From positions 16,324,001 through 16,388,000 of the forward strand of contig CM029114.1 in NCBI GenBank assembly GCA_016859345.1: a stretch of 64,000 bases of DNA. Direction: 5' to 3'. The notes under the pieces are model-generated. The model saw only the letters and a list, made by a program, of their open reading frames with translations. It made no database searches and had not been told where the DNA came from. The translations under genes were made by a program, and so were the position numbers. Below, in pieces: positions 1-13,148 of this stretch (positions within the stretch are counted from its first letter, which is position 1; the number at the start of each line of letters is the position of its first letter). This DNA comes from Istiophorus platypterus. Lineage: Eukaryota; Chordata; Actinopteri; Istiophoriformes; Istiophoridae.

Positions 1-59
1 TATTGTTATATAACAAGCTCCAGCAGCCATCTAGCTTACCTTAGGATCAGGGATGGAAA

Positions 60-430
60 CAGGGGCAAACAGTTAGCCTCCCGCCAGCACCTCTGTAGCT
101 CACTAATTAGCACCCTCTATCTTGTTTGTTTAATCCGTGTTAAAACAACAAGATGTGGTTTTACGGGGGGTTATAGACGGGAGTACTTTTTTTGGCCAGA
201 CACAGTAACTTCCAGGGGTCCCTGCTCATTGCCAGGCAACCTCAGAGTAACAACACCAGATTAGCGATTAGATTCGGAGGTGGATGGAACCTTTGGATAG
301 AGCCAGACAGTTTTGCCCTGTTTCCTCTCTTTATGCTAAGCTAAGCTAATTGACCGCTGGCTGTAGATTCATATTTAGCGCCCAGATGTGAGAGCAATAT
401 TGATCTTATCATCTAACTCCGTGCAAAAAA
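60..430 (+). repeat. interspersed teleost repeat (family A), copy 1
   Basis: The block contains tggatagagccagacagttt, atgctaagctaagctaatt, gctggctgtagattcatatt and gatcttatcatctaactc in the order I know from a high-copy percomorph repeat. Its class is uncertain (SINE- or MITE-like). Edges are approximate. Two further copies occur at 29.3-30.05 kb. Confidence 0.65.
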
Positions 431-3400
431 AGTGTTTTCCCCAAAAATGTGCATGTCGTACATGTTTTCTTTTAACCCTGCTGCCATTGACGAAAGTGCT
501 TTTTTTGTTGTTGTTTTAACATCTTTTTTTTAGGCCAATATCTCTTTTGGCCTTTAATTTCGCCATCCTCTGTCCCTTCTCTTCCACCCTGTTGTTGCTG
601 TCATCTGTCTGTCCTCTTACAAATTTTCCTCTCTTCCTTTCTCCATTCTCTACCTTCAGGCCTTGGAACAAGCCTGTAAACTCCCACACTCACACCCCTT
701 GTCGGCCTCCGTTGCCTTGTGCGTTTGTTTTGCTTGTTTTATCTCCTCATGCGCAACCTTCAGAATGCAATTCAGTCGCAAATCGGTGTGTGCAGGGCTC
801 CATCGCTGGCTGGATTTGCAGAACATTTCTTGCTCCTCCTTCCCTATCACACATCTCCTAACACCTACCTCCAGGCTGGGTTTTCAGTGCTACGATAGGG
901 ATACATACTTTGCCTGGAATCTGGCCTTCCGGATGTTTCTAACAGTTGACCTTAGACACCCTGTATCCATGTCTGCTGAGACATGTGGCCGGGATGATGT
1001 GTATGTCCATGTGGGTGTGTGTTTGTGTGCGTGTTGGCAGTGAGTCCTGCATCCTCTGAGGGGTCATCAGGGGCACTCACTGTAAACAGATCTTCATGGG
1101 CATCAGCAAATCCGCTTGGCTGGAGCATGTGGTCTTTACCGTTCTATCATTTTCTCTTTCACACACTCAAGCAGACGAAGTCAGGCACATAAACACTTCC
1201 GCTCATGCATTTGCACATATTCCTTATCTGTTAAGCAGAGGTTTGGGTCTCGCCCTCTCTCTCTGCACACTCTCTGTCACAGAGTCTCTCTCTCTCTCTC
1301 TCTCTCTGCCCCTTTCCCTGACAGTGGGGCCTCCTGCTTGCTTTACCGTTTCCAGGAAGCGGGTAAAACCAGTCTTGAGTTTCCCTCCCCTCCGTTCCAG
1401 GCTTCCAGGTGGAGAAAATAGACTCCGCTGTCACCCTTGTCCAAATCTGTCCCCACGTTGGAGTGGAAAACAAACAGCGGAGCTGCCTGACTGGTCCGGT
1501 GGGACATGAGAACCTGTGGACTGTTTGAACAGAGCCCAAGATTAGAAATGAAAGGTTGTTCTTCAAAACTGTTCTGCTTCATTTCACTGCAGTTCTCCGT
1601 CTCTTGCTATGTCATTCATTTGTCGTTTCTTCCACCTTCTACCTTTTGCCAGACAAACGTCGATAAATCTGCCACCATGACCTGGGGGGGGGGGCAAAAG
1701 GTCGCCTGATAGAAGCTCCCACCGGCATCACATTCTGCTGTTATACATCATTTTGAGCTTCATTAATAGTTGCTTGCGCTCTCAGCTGGTATGACGATAC
1801 CACATTATTGGTTCCTTTTCGAGGTGTCTGCTTTATAATATGTTACTACAATCAATAGAAATTCATGTTTAAAACTGTCCTAAATTAAGCTGTAAGGATT
1901 CCTAGAAGGATATCGATGTTCACCTGCTTCTTAGAAACCACCATCAATCTTGCTATTGCATTGTCTATGTTCCTTTTCCAAGTGGCACCTCCCTCCTTTT
2001 TCCACGTCAAGCCACAACCTGTGCTACCACTACGGAGTGAAGCTGGGATGCTGCCAGGATTTGCTGGCAGCACTTGAATTATATATTTTAGCAACATTAT
2101 TAAGCAAATTGAAGAGGCAAGTGTCATAATGTGACCATAAAGTCCTTTAAAGGTGTCAATTATTTACATATAACTATGTATTTTTGAGTATGATCATTTT
2201 AAGTCATCACACACACTCGACGCTGTATCACTGTTACACTGAGGCAGCACAATCATAATCTTATATTTGAAAAGGATTTTTTTCATAAGTTATTTCTATA
2301 TTTCAGTCACATATGATTTACAAAAGATTGTATATAACTTTCTCATTGATTTTTTTTTTTTTATTTTTTTTTAAGGATTGTATTGAAAGTATTTTTGTCA
2401 AGCTGCCAAGTAAAGAAAACAACAGGTTCTATGAAAGTCCTTCTAAACTTCTCACACAACAGCTTTCTGCCATTTTGGCAGGTCTCTCAGTGAGCAGTGT
2501 TTTGGCACTTCTCCCTCGTTTGTGTGTGATAGTTGTTTGCTGAGTTTCAGGAAGGCTCACTTTGCCAGCAGGCCTGAAACAATAGAGCACGGTTTTCTCA
2601 GCCTGTTGCTGCTTGGTGTAGGCCTTCGCCTGCAACAGTGAGAGGGAAACTCCGGACTTACCACCTCCTGCTTCTCCTCCTCCCCCTTCCTCTTCTTCTT
2701 CTCAACCACCCCCCCCCTTTCTGATGACTCAGAGAAATGTGCTTGGCTCTGCTCCTGCTGCCAAAGAGCAAACCGAGGCCTGATGAAAATGGAGTGAAAT
2801 TGACAGAAGATTCCTTTATAAGAATTTGGCTGGATTAAGGCCCTAAGCTTTTTCAGATGTATCGGGTTAAATCAGTGCAATAAAAGAGAAAGATTTGTTG
2901 AAAATAGACCAAATGGGTTCATGTTTCTTAACTTATTCATACATGTTTATGTGCTGCACTGTCGTGCTGGAACCAGTTGAAGGCAGCCAGTTACTGCCAA
3001 GCACAGTTACAAACATTGTAGCACCGTTTAAAGGCTCTGAGTTCTTGAAAAAGAAATGGCTGATAAGATTTAAGGGTAATGCTGATTTATAGTGTCTGTT
3101 TTTGATATAAGGGATTTTAATTTAATGCCTCTCCACCAAGTATGTATTCTTTTACCCTCTGTAAAAGGGAGACATTCAGCTTGAAAAGATACTAAAGAAA
3201 GGAATTTTATACATCTTATGAGTGACTGTAAAATATTAATCTCATACTGTTAAAAATTGGTCATTTGTTAAAACAGCTTTTAACTCAAGTGTTGCTTCCT
3301 TTCAATATATATGCCTCTCACTTGTCTTTATACTTAGTTTATTATGAATTTATTAATTCAATTTTTTAAGTCAATATTATCTGTCCAAAAGAGTTGACCA

Positions 3401-3684
3401 GACCTTAAAGCTAATTTAACATTATTACCCTTATATTACTAATTTTGTCTTTATACAGACTGGGATGATAGTACAAAATGGTGCTTGTAAAAAATGTTAT
3501 TTAAATACTTCAAATTATTTAACAATAGAAATTGCTAAATATTAGAGGACTTGGCACAGAATCATTCAAAAGCAAGAAACTGAATTATTCAACCCAGGTT
3601 TGCAGAGCCAAATTTTGTTTTAATGATGTTCTCATGTAAAACAAGATTTCCTTTTATCGGTGCAACAAATTAGCATTCCATTTG
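431..3684. other. no gene seen
   Basis: Mixed unique DNA. Frames of 100-137 codons at 547-1566 are pyrimidine- or CA-rich on both strands and resemble no protein. A (G)11 run lies near 1684 and a C-run near 2710. Confidence 0.6.
1283..1308. repeat. (TC)n microsatellite
   Basis: An uninterrupted TC run of about 13 units. Confidence 0.95.
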
Positions 3685-3945
3685 AAATCATTAACTCTGC
3701 CAAGGAGGTTATGTTTTCACCTGTGTCTGTTTCTTTGTCAGCTTAATTACTCAAAAAGTACTGAGCCGATTTGCACCCGACTTTGTGGAGGGGTAGGGCA
3801 TGGGCCAGGGGAGAACCTATTAAATTTTGGTGTTGATCCGGTTAAAGGGGCAAATCCAGGAATCTCTTGATCTCTTTCCTGAACATTGCCAGATAGGGCA
3901 TTATTTCCCTTGGCAGAGGTATGCACTGCACTGAGTGCCGTCCTA
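3685..3945 (+). repeat. interspersed teleost repeat (family B)
   Basis: It starts ctgccaaggaggttatgttt and contains tactgagccgatttgcaccc, gggcatgggccaggggagaa and cttggcagaggtatgcactg. These are the hallmark pieces of a dispersed fish repeat of uncertain class. A 62-codon frame through it is incidental. Confidence 0.65.
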
Positions 3946-6048
3946 AATTAGGTATAATATAATCATTAAAATCAAATCAGTCAAAAACTGAACATAGTTA
4001 TACTTAACAATATGTAAATCAAGCTTGGGGCCAACAAATATGTTGGGTACTATATGTCTCATTTTCTTTTCACTGGTAAAATAAATTAATTAAATAACTA
4101 ATTTCTTTTTCACTGTTAAAAAGCTTATATCTGTAAATTTTTTATTTTCTTATCACGTAGTATTTGTAATTTCTCTTCAAAGTTTAATCATAAGTAACAG
4201 TGCCAGTTATTCTTTTAATTATAGGAAGAGAAAATATAAAACACATATAACTAATTTTCTACCCTGTGAAGCTACATTATGCACACTTTTTAATATAAAT
4301 ATGTATAATATATATTATTAATATAGAATATATCCTTTATATAGATAATAAAAGGCATTGTATTTCCTACATAATACAGAACAACATGTTTAACATGCTT
4401 TTATTGTTCCCACCAGTTCAGCATATAAAAACATGCAAAAAACAAGCAAACCAAAGCTGGAAAACTGACACCTCATCAGTGTTGTTTTTACCTCGTGAAT
4501 AGGATGTTACTCACAGAGTCATTTGGTTGGAGCAATATTCTTTCTTCTTTGATAGGTTTTATGATAGTACATAGTTTATAACAGGAACAAATGTATTAAA
4601 TCTTAATATAGTCAATAACTATATAGAAGTGAAGGTTAATTATGTCAATCAAATAGTTTTTAAAAAGTTATATTTGTAATTTTGTTCTTTGTTAAATGTA
4701 AAGAGAAATAAGTAGATATAGAAATGAACTGTAAAAACCTATTGAAGGATAAGTAAATTAGGTTTTAAATTCTAAAAAGCTATTTATTATATATTATATA
4801 ATTTATTATATAATATATAATATTTTAAATTGTATTATATATTGTCTGTAATTAAAGAAAATAATGATAATATATAATGAATGATAATTGATGTCTAGCA
4901 ATTCTAGTGCAATATTTACCATATTTAAACATATTGTATACTGGACATATTCCAGTAGGGTTGAAAATTATTTAGCAGAATGACTCACGAACAATTATGT
5001 GGATGACTTATCTTTCGTGCTGTTTGTACACTTGGATTTTTCATTCAGGTTTTACGTTTCACCATGGCCAATCTGCAGCTCCAGAGAACTAAAATGGTAG
5101 CTTTGGTACGTCTGTCCGCTCAGCCTTCTGAACTTGGCTTTTCCCCCGGCCAAGCAGCTTTGGGACTGTGTGTCATCAGCATATGTGAGGGTATATGTAA
5201 TAAATCTGACAGGGCACGCTGTAGTTTTTGTTCTGGTTTGCCTTAAATTGTATGCTTTTGTAGCCACTTTTAGCAGTGAATTAAAGGTCTTTAGTGCTCC
5301 ACATTGCTCCTCTCCTCGTCCATCAGTCTCTTCTTTCCTCTTTCCAAATCAACTTTCTCCATCTTTCACAACTATTGCTCCTCTAAAAAATTTAGCACAA
5401 ACTTGATTTTTGTCTCTAATAAGAACGATAAGTACTTTGTGACATCTCTTGTATGATCTCGCAATTGTTTTCCATGTTTATCTTTTAATTCCACTCGTCC
5501 TCAGTATTCCTTTTCTTCCTTTATTCATTATCTATCTTTGCATGCCAGAGATTTCACACAACACAACCAAAAGTCCCCGATAGTTTCTGTCAGAAATATC
5601 AACTCCTTGTCAGATTCCCTCCTCTTGGGAAGGCATCAAATGTTCATCTTTATGAATAAGAAATTTCAACAAAACCCCAAAAATATGATATTAGAACACA
5701 TTGCACACAGATGGTTAAATGTCTCAATAATAGCACAGAAGATTTTTTTGGCAGTGATTTGCAGTGTATTAGGTCTTAACTGTTGGCTTTAATATATTTG
5801 GCCAACTACAATAGCTGCTCTAAAGCTAGCATTGTTGAGCCCCCCCCCCAGGGCTTGTACATTGGCCTTGTACAGTTTCTACTCTGAAAGAGCATCTGCT
5901 TTGTTCTCTACTCTGAAGTATCATCCTTCAGATCACATCTCTGACCACTATACTGTTCTTAATAGCTTGAGCCTACGGCCCTCTGATACACACCGACAAA
6001 CCCTCGCAGAGACACTGTCACAGAAGCTCAGTTGTTCACTCTTTTACA

Positions 6049-6052
<4 letters not shown>

Positions 6053-6109
<57 letters not shown>

Positions 6110-6112
6110 CAG
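6053..6112. repeat. (AC)n microsatellite
   Basis: About 25 AC units, then a short interrupted extension (gcacacac). Frames through it read as alternating His/Thr and are artefacts. Confidence 0.97.
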
Positions 6113-6484
6113 AGTCATTCACAGAGCTAATCGAATGGCTTGTGCAACACTGGTGATAAATCTGTCCGAGGAAACGGCCTCCTGTAAAGGAAAGAGCATG
6201 ATCCCCAAGCTACTTTGGGTGGTGTTTAAATGTGTGTACGTGAGAAAGAGAATATACTTGCCTCTGTATCTGTTTACCTAGCACTCTTGGACGCATGCTT
6301 TAAATGTGTGTGTGTGTGTGTCTGCATGCGTGTGACAGTACTTTCCAGTGCTCTCGTGTATGTTTGTTCCACAGGAAATGAGTTTTATGCAAACTTATGT
6401 TCATGATGAACCTGATTTGGCCTCTTTTTTATCTGTGTGCAGTTGATAGATATGCTTTATACCAAATGCAACTGGTGTATATGT

Positions 6485-6488
<4 letters not shown>

Positions 6489-6518
<30 letters not shown>
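6489..6518. repeat. (TG)n microsatellite
   Basis: About 15 TG units. Confidence 0.95.
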
Positions 6519-6521
<3 letters not shown>

Positions 6522-7002
6522 GTTTGTGTGTCCAACTCCTCTGCAGGTTCAGCGGTGATTTATACGATATGCCCTGCTGCTGGTAGAACTCCCTGGGCGA
6601 GTTGGAGAAGCAGAGCAAGAGATTTTGGAGCGTGTGTGAGTGTGTGTGCTTGTGCACACGAGTGTAGGTGGGTGGATGTGTGTGTATACATGACTTAGAC
6701 AGAAGCAGAGTGACAGTTTGTTTGAAGCCTGCCACTGAGAGTAGCATCAAAAACCACCTCAACTCTTTGCCCTTCAGCCTGTAATCACACAAACACACTC
6801 ACACACATACACACTCTCAGACTCTCTTTTCCTCTGTGTTACACTCAAAAACACACACTTCTATTCTGATTTCCCTCTCATATTAGTATAGAAAAAAACA
6901 TTAGAGACATACAGAAATTATAATTACAGCCTTGTGGTTGTTTGCCTCTGCCAACCAGTCAAGTTGTAGTTTACATCTATGTATGTCCAGACTCATGTAG
7001 TA

Positions 7003-8263
7003 TACAATTAGGACTATAAGTATTTGGCCTTTGACCCAATTTTGATAATTTTGTCTCTGTACACCACCACAATGGATTTGAAACAAAAAAATCAAGATGT
7101 GATTGAAGTCTAGATTTCTATCTTTAATTCAAGGGGATTAACAAAACTTTCTCATCAGACTTTTAGGAATTAGAGCCATTTTTATACATAATCCCTCAGG
7201 CTCAGAAGTAATTGGACAGTTGACAATTTATCAGTTTCATGCCAAGTGTGGCCTGTTCCTTTCTTATTTCATGACATATTAAGCAGTTAAAAGTTGTGTA
7301 GTTGAATTAGCTTTAGGTTGCTGTTCATGCAAACTCTCAATATGCACTTTAATGAGGGGTCAATGCAAATAAAGGAGACCATCATTAGGCTGGAAAAACA
7401 AACAAACCTATCAGACAGATGGTAGAAATTTCAGGAGTGGCAAAATAAACAATTTGGTACATTCTTTGAAAAAAGGATTTAACCGGTGAGCTCAGCCACA
7501 CCAGACGCCCTGGAAGAACAGAGAAGATGACTGAAGTGGATGATTGGATAATTCTTTCCCTGGAAAAGAAAAACCCTTCACAACATCTAGCCAGGTCAAG
7601 AACACTGTCCAGGAGGTAGTTGTATCATTATCAAAGTCTACAATTAAGAGACACCTTCATGAATGTAAATACAGAGGGTTCAACAAAAGATGCAAACCAC
7701 TTTTCACGCTCAAGAACAGAAAGGCTGGATTAGACTTTACCAGAAAACATCCAGAAAAACCTGCCCAGTTCTGGACCAAGATTCTTTAGACAGATGGAAT
7801 CAAGATTAACTTGAACCAGAATGACGGGAAGAGAAGAGTCTGGAGAAGGAAAGTAACGGCTCATGATCCAAAGCCACCACATCATCTGTCACACATGGTG
7901 GAGACAGTGTTATGGCATTGGTATGTATTGCTGCCAATAGAAATGGATCCTTGGTATTTATTGATAATGTGACAGCTGTTAGAAGCAGCAGGATCAATTC
8001 TGAAGTGTATAGGGTGATACTATCTGCTCAGATTCAGCAAGACTGTCACTTAGTGAAGACAAAACTGAGGGTTGAAAGACCCGAAAAAAAGAAGCAACTG
8101 AAGGCGGCTGCACTAAAGGCCTGGCAAAGCATCTCAAGGGAAGAAGCTCAGCATTTGTTGATGTCCATGGGTTCCAGACTTCAGTCAGTCATTGACTGCA
8201 AAGGATTTTCATCCAAGTATGAAAAATTGTGTTCCTGATTAAATAATTATGGACATAACTGTA
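7003..8263 (+). mobile_element. dead Tc1/mariner-like transposon
   Basis: The ends are imperfect inverted repeats (tacaattaggactataag at left; the reverse complement of the right end reads tacagttatgtccataat), giving about 1.26 kb, normal for Tc1. Transposase fragments on the plus strand include the helix-turn-helix part with SKSTIKRHLHECKYRGFN and KAGLDFTRKHPEKPAQFW (7544-7789), then LVFIDNVTA and INSEVYRVILSAQIQ, then KAWQSISREEAQHLLMSMGS near 8130. Stop codons and frame changes break the gene. The central segment that should hold the second catalytic aspartate (DNDPKH) is missing between ILSAQIQ and KTKLRVERP, so the element cannot be autonomous. Confidence 0.9.
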
Positions 8264-8515
8264 ATTCAATTCAATTCAACTTTATTTATATAGCACCATA
8301 TCATAACAGACGTTATCTCAGGGCACTTTTCATATAGATCAGGTCTAGACCAGACTATTTATAGTTATTATTTACAGAGACCCAACATTTCTCCCATGAG
8401 CAGCACTTGGCGACAGTGGCAACGAAAAACTCCCTTTTAACAGGTAGAAACGTTGAACAGATCCCGGCTCATGGTGGGCGGCCGTCTGCCTCGACCGGCT
8501 GGGTTAACTGGTAAA
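8264..8515 (+). repeat. interspersed teleost repeat (family C)
   Basis: It begins with the caattcaattcaactttatt and atatagcacc motif, continues through cagggcacttttcatataga and ggcaacgaaaaactcccttt, and ends near cggccgtctgcctcgaccgg. This is a very common teleost repeat. It abuts the right end of the Tc1-like element. Confidence 0.75.
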
Positions 8516-8534
8516 GACTTTGAAGGAATTTGAG

Positions 8535-8810
8535 GAACGGTATGTATTTTGTCATAATTAGCGTACAAATTCTTGAGTTATGGCTAAAAAATTGTTTTGT
8601 GAGGTCACATTGACCTTGACCTTTGACCCATGACCACGAAAAACTAATCACTTCATCCTTGAGTCCGAGTGATTGTCTATGAAAAATTTGAAGAAATCTC
8701 AGAAGATGTTCTGCAGATATCTTTTTTTCACAAGAATGGGCAGATGGATGGACAAACATAAACCTAAAGCCTCTCGTCATGGCTGTCAGTGGCACAGAGG
8801 CATAAAATAA
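8535..8810 (+). repeat. interspersed teleost repeat (family D), copy 1
   Basis: It contains gtgaggtcacattgacctt, gacctttgacccatgacca, aatcacttcatccttgagtc and a terminal ctcgtcatggctgtcagtgg cacagaggca block. The reverse complement of the first half matches 29440-29700, which shows directly that this is a repeat. Confidence 0.8.
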
Positions 8811-11800
8811 CAAACACTCCAGCTGCAGGTATTTTACTATTTCCTCTTCGTCCAATTCAGGCAGTTCATCTGTCTCATTCATCTGCTGGACAAACAAGAA
8901 CTCATACACACATACATAAACATGTTGCCTTGTCAGTCGGACCGCACATTGGCTTGTTAAGCCTCACATGTTGGCTCCATCTGGTCTCCTCTGAGGTTAG
9001 CTTATGTCAGGTCTGGAAAAAGATGTAAGAGCAGCTAAAACAGTCAGTTGAATGAGACCAAAGAATTACCATTATGTATTTATTCAAGACAAAAATATTC
9101 TAATGTTAGTAATTTCTTGACTAAAACACTCCATAATCATACAAAAAGAGTGAAAACCGATTAACGTATATTTAGATGATTTTTTAATGTTTGTTAAGGT
9201 GTGTCTTTAGTGAAGCTTACAGGCCTCGGTGCACATGACCTAGATTACTTGATGCCACACATCTACAATAGGAAGTTGAAAGTAAGAGAGGCTGTCTGTG
9301 GATGAAAATGTGTCAGGGAAATTCCTTTGTGACTCATATTAGGATGGTGTCTGCTTGTTCTGAAATCAGGTTTTGGTGAAGTCCACCACCTCCGTCTCCT
9401 CTTCCTCACCCTGTCGGAGTATCTGGAGATGGTCAGATGGGACGGATGTAGAGTGGGCGTGGGGAGACAGGTCTTCACCCCCACATTTTATAGTGAGAAA
9501 CAGTCTGCGCGTCGACACCGAGTCATCCTTGCTTTCGAAGCTTTCTTATTTCTTATTAGTATTCGCCATCATGGCTATGCTCTCACCACGCCCTATCCTG
9601 CCAGTGTTACACAAACCGTACAGTGTGCTGTAGATCTACACAGGCCCCTGCAGGCATTTTTTTTTTTCCCTAAAACTGGGTCAGGACCCAATTGAGAGTT
9701 AAGGGAAGATTAAAATGTGCCTCTCAAATATTCTGAGAAAATAGGCATGTAAAACGATTACCTTTGCTTTTTAACTGAGACTTTAAGCTTTCCTGTATCA
9801 ATGTGAGGATGAAATCTGCTGTAGCCTGTAGATATGTCATTTTTCATGCTAAAGGAGGGAGTTGCGTCATTCGCAGTACTGCTCTACAAATGATGCAACT
9901 CATGCTGCAGATAAGCAAACACAGTAGTCTTAGAAATCTTTCTGGGCTTCACAAACTGCTGATTGCTGGCTTTATCAATACAGTACTGTGCCACCATTAT
10001 ACTGTGTGAAGATGTGTACTCCCTCTGTACTAACTGTAGGCCTCTTCCACAGCTTTTTTAAAATTTATTCATTTCACAGAATAAACATAGAAACTGCAAT
10101 GTCATTGTGAGGATGTTAGCTTGCTGTAGTTAGCATTTATCCCAAAGATCCACTATGCTCCACTATGCTCCACTATGCACATTTACAGTCTCACAGAGCT
10201 CGTAGCATGACTGTAGACTCTTAAGTCTTGTTTGACACAAAATCGTGTAGTGCCATCTGGACTTTATTACATAAGAATACACACTCCTGGCCGATACATT
10301 TCTATTCCAGCAACAGAATTTAACAACGTTCTCCTGACTAAGATCTCCTGTGATTATATACTTCATTTCTAAGAAAGACCTGCAAAGAGTAGAAGTTAAT
10401 CGCTCTAGGCAAGAAACCTCATGAGGTAAATGTACAGGCATGCTATTCATGTCAGTAAGATTATAACCTAGATCATGATTGTAAGGCTGTGCATACAGTT
10501 GGACTTAGCCAATGTAAATATGTGTTCGGCTGGGCTGCCACAGTCCATTGAGCTGAGAGAAATTACTCTGAGTCACAACTGTTTCACTTATGTATGTAAT
10601 GGGAATTTGATCTGCAGCATGTTTAAACTCTTATGGCTTTTGGATATGCAAATCTGCTGTAGGGAAGCTTGGCATTTATCACACATATACTTTACTTAAT
10701 CAAAATCCTCTCCCAGATTGGGAAAGTGGTTTCTTCTTCACACGTTGGACCCGACTTTGTATAGGCCAGGGTGTTTTGTGGAAGAGGGGTGTATATATTT
10801 GAGACAGCAGGTGGCAAGTGAACATGCGGAGACGGTTCCCCTGCTGGAATCACTGTCAGCGTTGGAAGCTTTGTGTGTTTGAATAATTGCCTAATATCTC
10901 ATAGGTAGACAGTGACCCTTGGGGATCACTCCTTCATCTGGGCCTTCATCCACACAATATCAAAGCAAATGTTCTGAAGAATCTACTTGCTTTTTTAGTG
11001 GCAACTTGACCCTCATGCCCGCCGAGAACAATCATGAACGGAAGGAAGCTGTTGCTGGCAAATTATCTCAGCTGTTAGCTAAAAAAAGAAGGTATTTCTT
11101 TGGGAGGCCTCTCACCTTGACTCCATGACTCATTTCATTTTATTCAGGGTTGTCGATCATGGGAATGGAATATTACGTCAAAACTGATGAGCAGAAGATA
11201 CATTTAACATTATATTCAAAAGTAAGGTTAATTAAAAAATGTTAAAAGAATAACAATTCTTACTCTCTCACACGTGATAAACTTCCTGCCAGGGAATTGG
11301 TCAAAATCTTTGTACCATGAAGAAAGTCAAGACACAGACGATTGTGAGATCAAAAGTCAATAAAGCTGACAATGAACTTTCACATTATGAAACTTTCATC
11401 AGAGTCTATGCAGGGCACATACACTGGTGTGTGACTACGACTCTATAACCTGCAGAGATTTCCCCTATGCAGACTCCTTGTGTGAAACTGGCATAGTACC
11501 TAGAGAAAAAAACACCTTTTATACTTTTGTCATGATAGATGACTTGGGTAGGTGACATAGGAGATCCTGGATATCTCCTCAAAGCAGCACATCAGTGCAT
11601 ATAGTATAGAATACAGAAGTAAGCCATCAAACCTTTGGCCCTATAATGGCCTTTTTCCACTAAACTTGCTCAAACTAATGCTAATGTATTCTTCTCTATA
11701 CTTCCCCCCTCATTGATAGAGCAATATATTCTTCTTTTAGCTCCACTACATTTATTTGCAAGCCAAATAGACCTGCTGCAACATTAAGAGACTTCTTGAA

Positions 11801-11959
11801 AGTTAGTGACACAATAGTGTTAATGTATAGGTTCACAATTGCTAAAGTCTGTCTTAAAACAACACACAGGTCCCAATATGAACATTGAAACAGGGTAAAT
11901 CATTCCTCCTGGTCATGCCGGCCATTAAATGATCCAATCCTGATGCAGTTTCAATGTGA
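8811..11959. other. no gene seen
   Basis: Unique-looking DNA. A three-fold tandem of tccactatgc occurs near 10150-10178. The tccactacatttatttgc at about 11742 may be another scrap of family F. Confidence 0.55.
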
Positions 11960-12140
11960 AAGGGACATTGAGGACAAAATCCACATTCTATGTTTTGGGC
12001 AAAGAATTATTTAAAAGTTCATCAGAAACTGATATGGGGGCTTCAGCCAACCAAGCTATACAAATCAAGTGGATATCTTCAAACATTACAGTCTTTTTAG
12101 TATGAAATTCACTCTTTTTGTTAGTATCCCTTTAAACACA
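11960..12140 (+). repeat. probable interspersed repeat (family E)
   Basis: The phrases atatgggggcttcagccaac, caagtggatatcttcaaaca and cagtctttttagtatgaaat resemble a dispersed percomorph repeat I have seen. No second copy was found in the window, so this rests on memory. Confidence 0.4.
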
Positions 12141-12239
12141 AAGAGAGAATTTTATACAAAAATAAGAGAGAGAAAAAAATAAATTAAATTTATCCTTTAA
12201 TATTATAATCATGTTATGGAATGAGCCATTTTGCATAAT

Positions 12240-12385
12240 TAATACTGTTGCCTCTAAGTATATTTTACTGGTATCATTTTTACATGTTAATCTTAATAAC
12301 TTTTAGAGTATTTTTACACTGTGGTATTACTACTTTTACGCAAGAACAGGTTCTGAGTACTTCTTCATCCTCTGACGTTAACATA
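12240..12385 (+). repeat. interspersed 'acttaagtact' repeat (family F), 3' part
   Basis: The sequence agtatttttacactgtggta ttactacttttacgcaagaa caggttctgagtacttcttc is the 3' half of a widespread fish repeat. Related copies occur at 25770-25905 and 52515-52605. Confidence 0.7.
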
Positions 12386-13075
12386 CTTTACATATACATG
12401 TTGAAAACTCCGACTGAGTTAATAATTTCCAGTTGTTTGAAAACAGAGGTTAGTTTAGGATAATACACACTATAAAAAAAGAGTAGAAACAAACCCAGAC
12501 GTCACAAAATCACTTGGGGATGGCTAATCAAATATTGCCAAAGGCGGAGGGAAAAAACTCAGCTGATCAGCCCTTTTTTGGCTGACTACAGTGAATTGCT
12601 GTTACTTGACTGAATATTTCTCAACATTGGGAAAATAGGCCAATAAAATGAATAAATCACCCTTGACCAGAGCATGGGCCTGTGAGTGATCATGCTGGTG
12701 TGTCATGTGGAGCAAAAAAAGGCAGCTGAGGCCTTGTTTGAGGAAGGAAGTCATAGTACTTCAAAATAGATTTGGTTTGCTCGTATGGTTTTTATCTTTT
12801 AATCCTGCGTTCTTTTCTCTTCCTCTCTCTCTCTCACTCACACACACACACAGACACACACAGGCTGTGTGATGTGGTGGGAAGACCTCTGGAGGTTTGG
12901 CTCCTGTTGGTTTCTGGGAGCAGTACCAGCATGGCGACTTGATCCACGCTCAGCAACTGGATTGGCTTGATCTGGTCTCACTGCAGCCATGGTGATCTGG
13001 TTCTGCCTGGAGATTATTGGGGGGGGGGGCAGAAGGAGTTTTTATTAAGAGGCACACTCGTAAGAGTTGATCAGG

Positions 13076-13077
<2 letters not shown>

Positions 13078-13121
<44 letters not shown>

Positions 13122-13148
13122 CGCACGCATGTGTGTCTGTGTGTGTGA
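13078..13148. repeat. (GT)n-(GC)n alternating purine-pyrimidine tract
   Basis: About 17 GT units pass directly into GCGCGCGCGC and further GT-rich sequence, an unbroken alternating purine-pyrimidine run typical of Z-DNA-prone DNA. Confidence 0.95.

Larger units (their letters stand above)
3946..7002. other. no gene seen; AT-rich DNA and microsatellites
   Basis: The stretch 4080-4900 is very AT-rich with near-palindromic tatatattatataattt blocks (4780-4850). Several CA/TG tracts follow. No coding exon was recognised. Confidence 0.6.
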
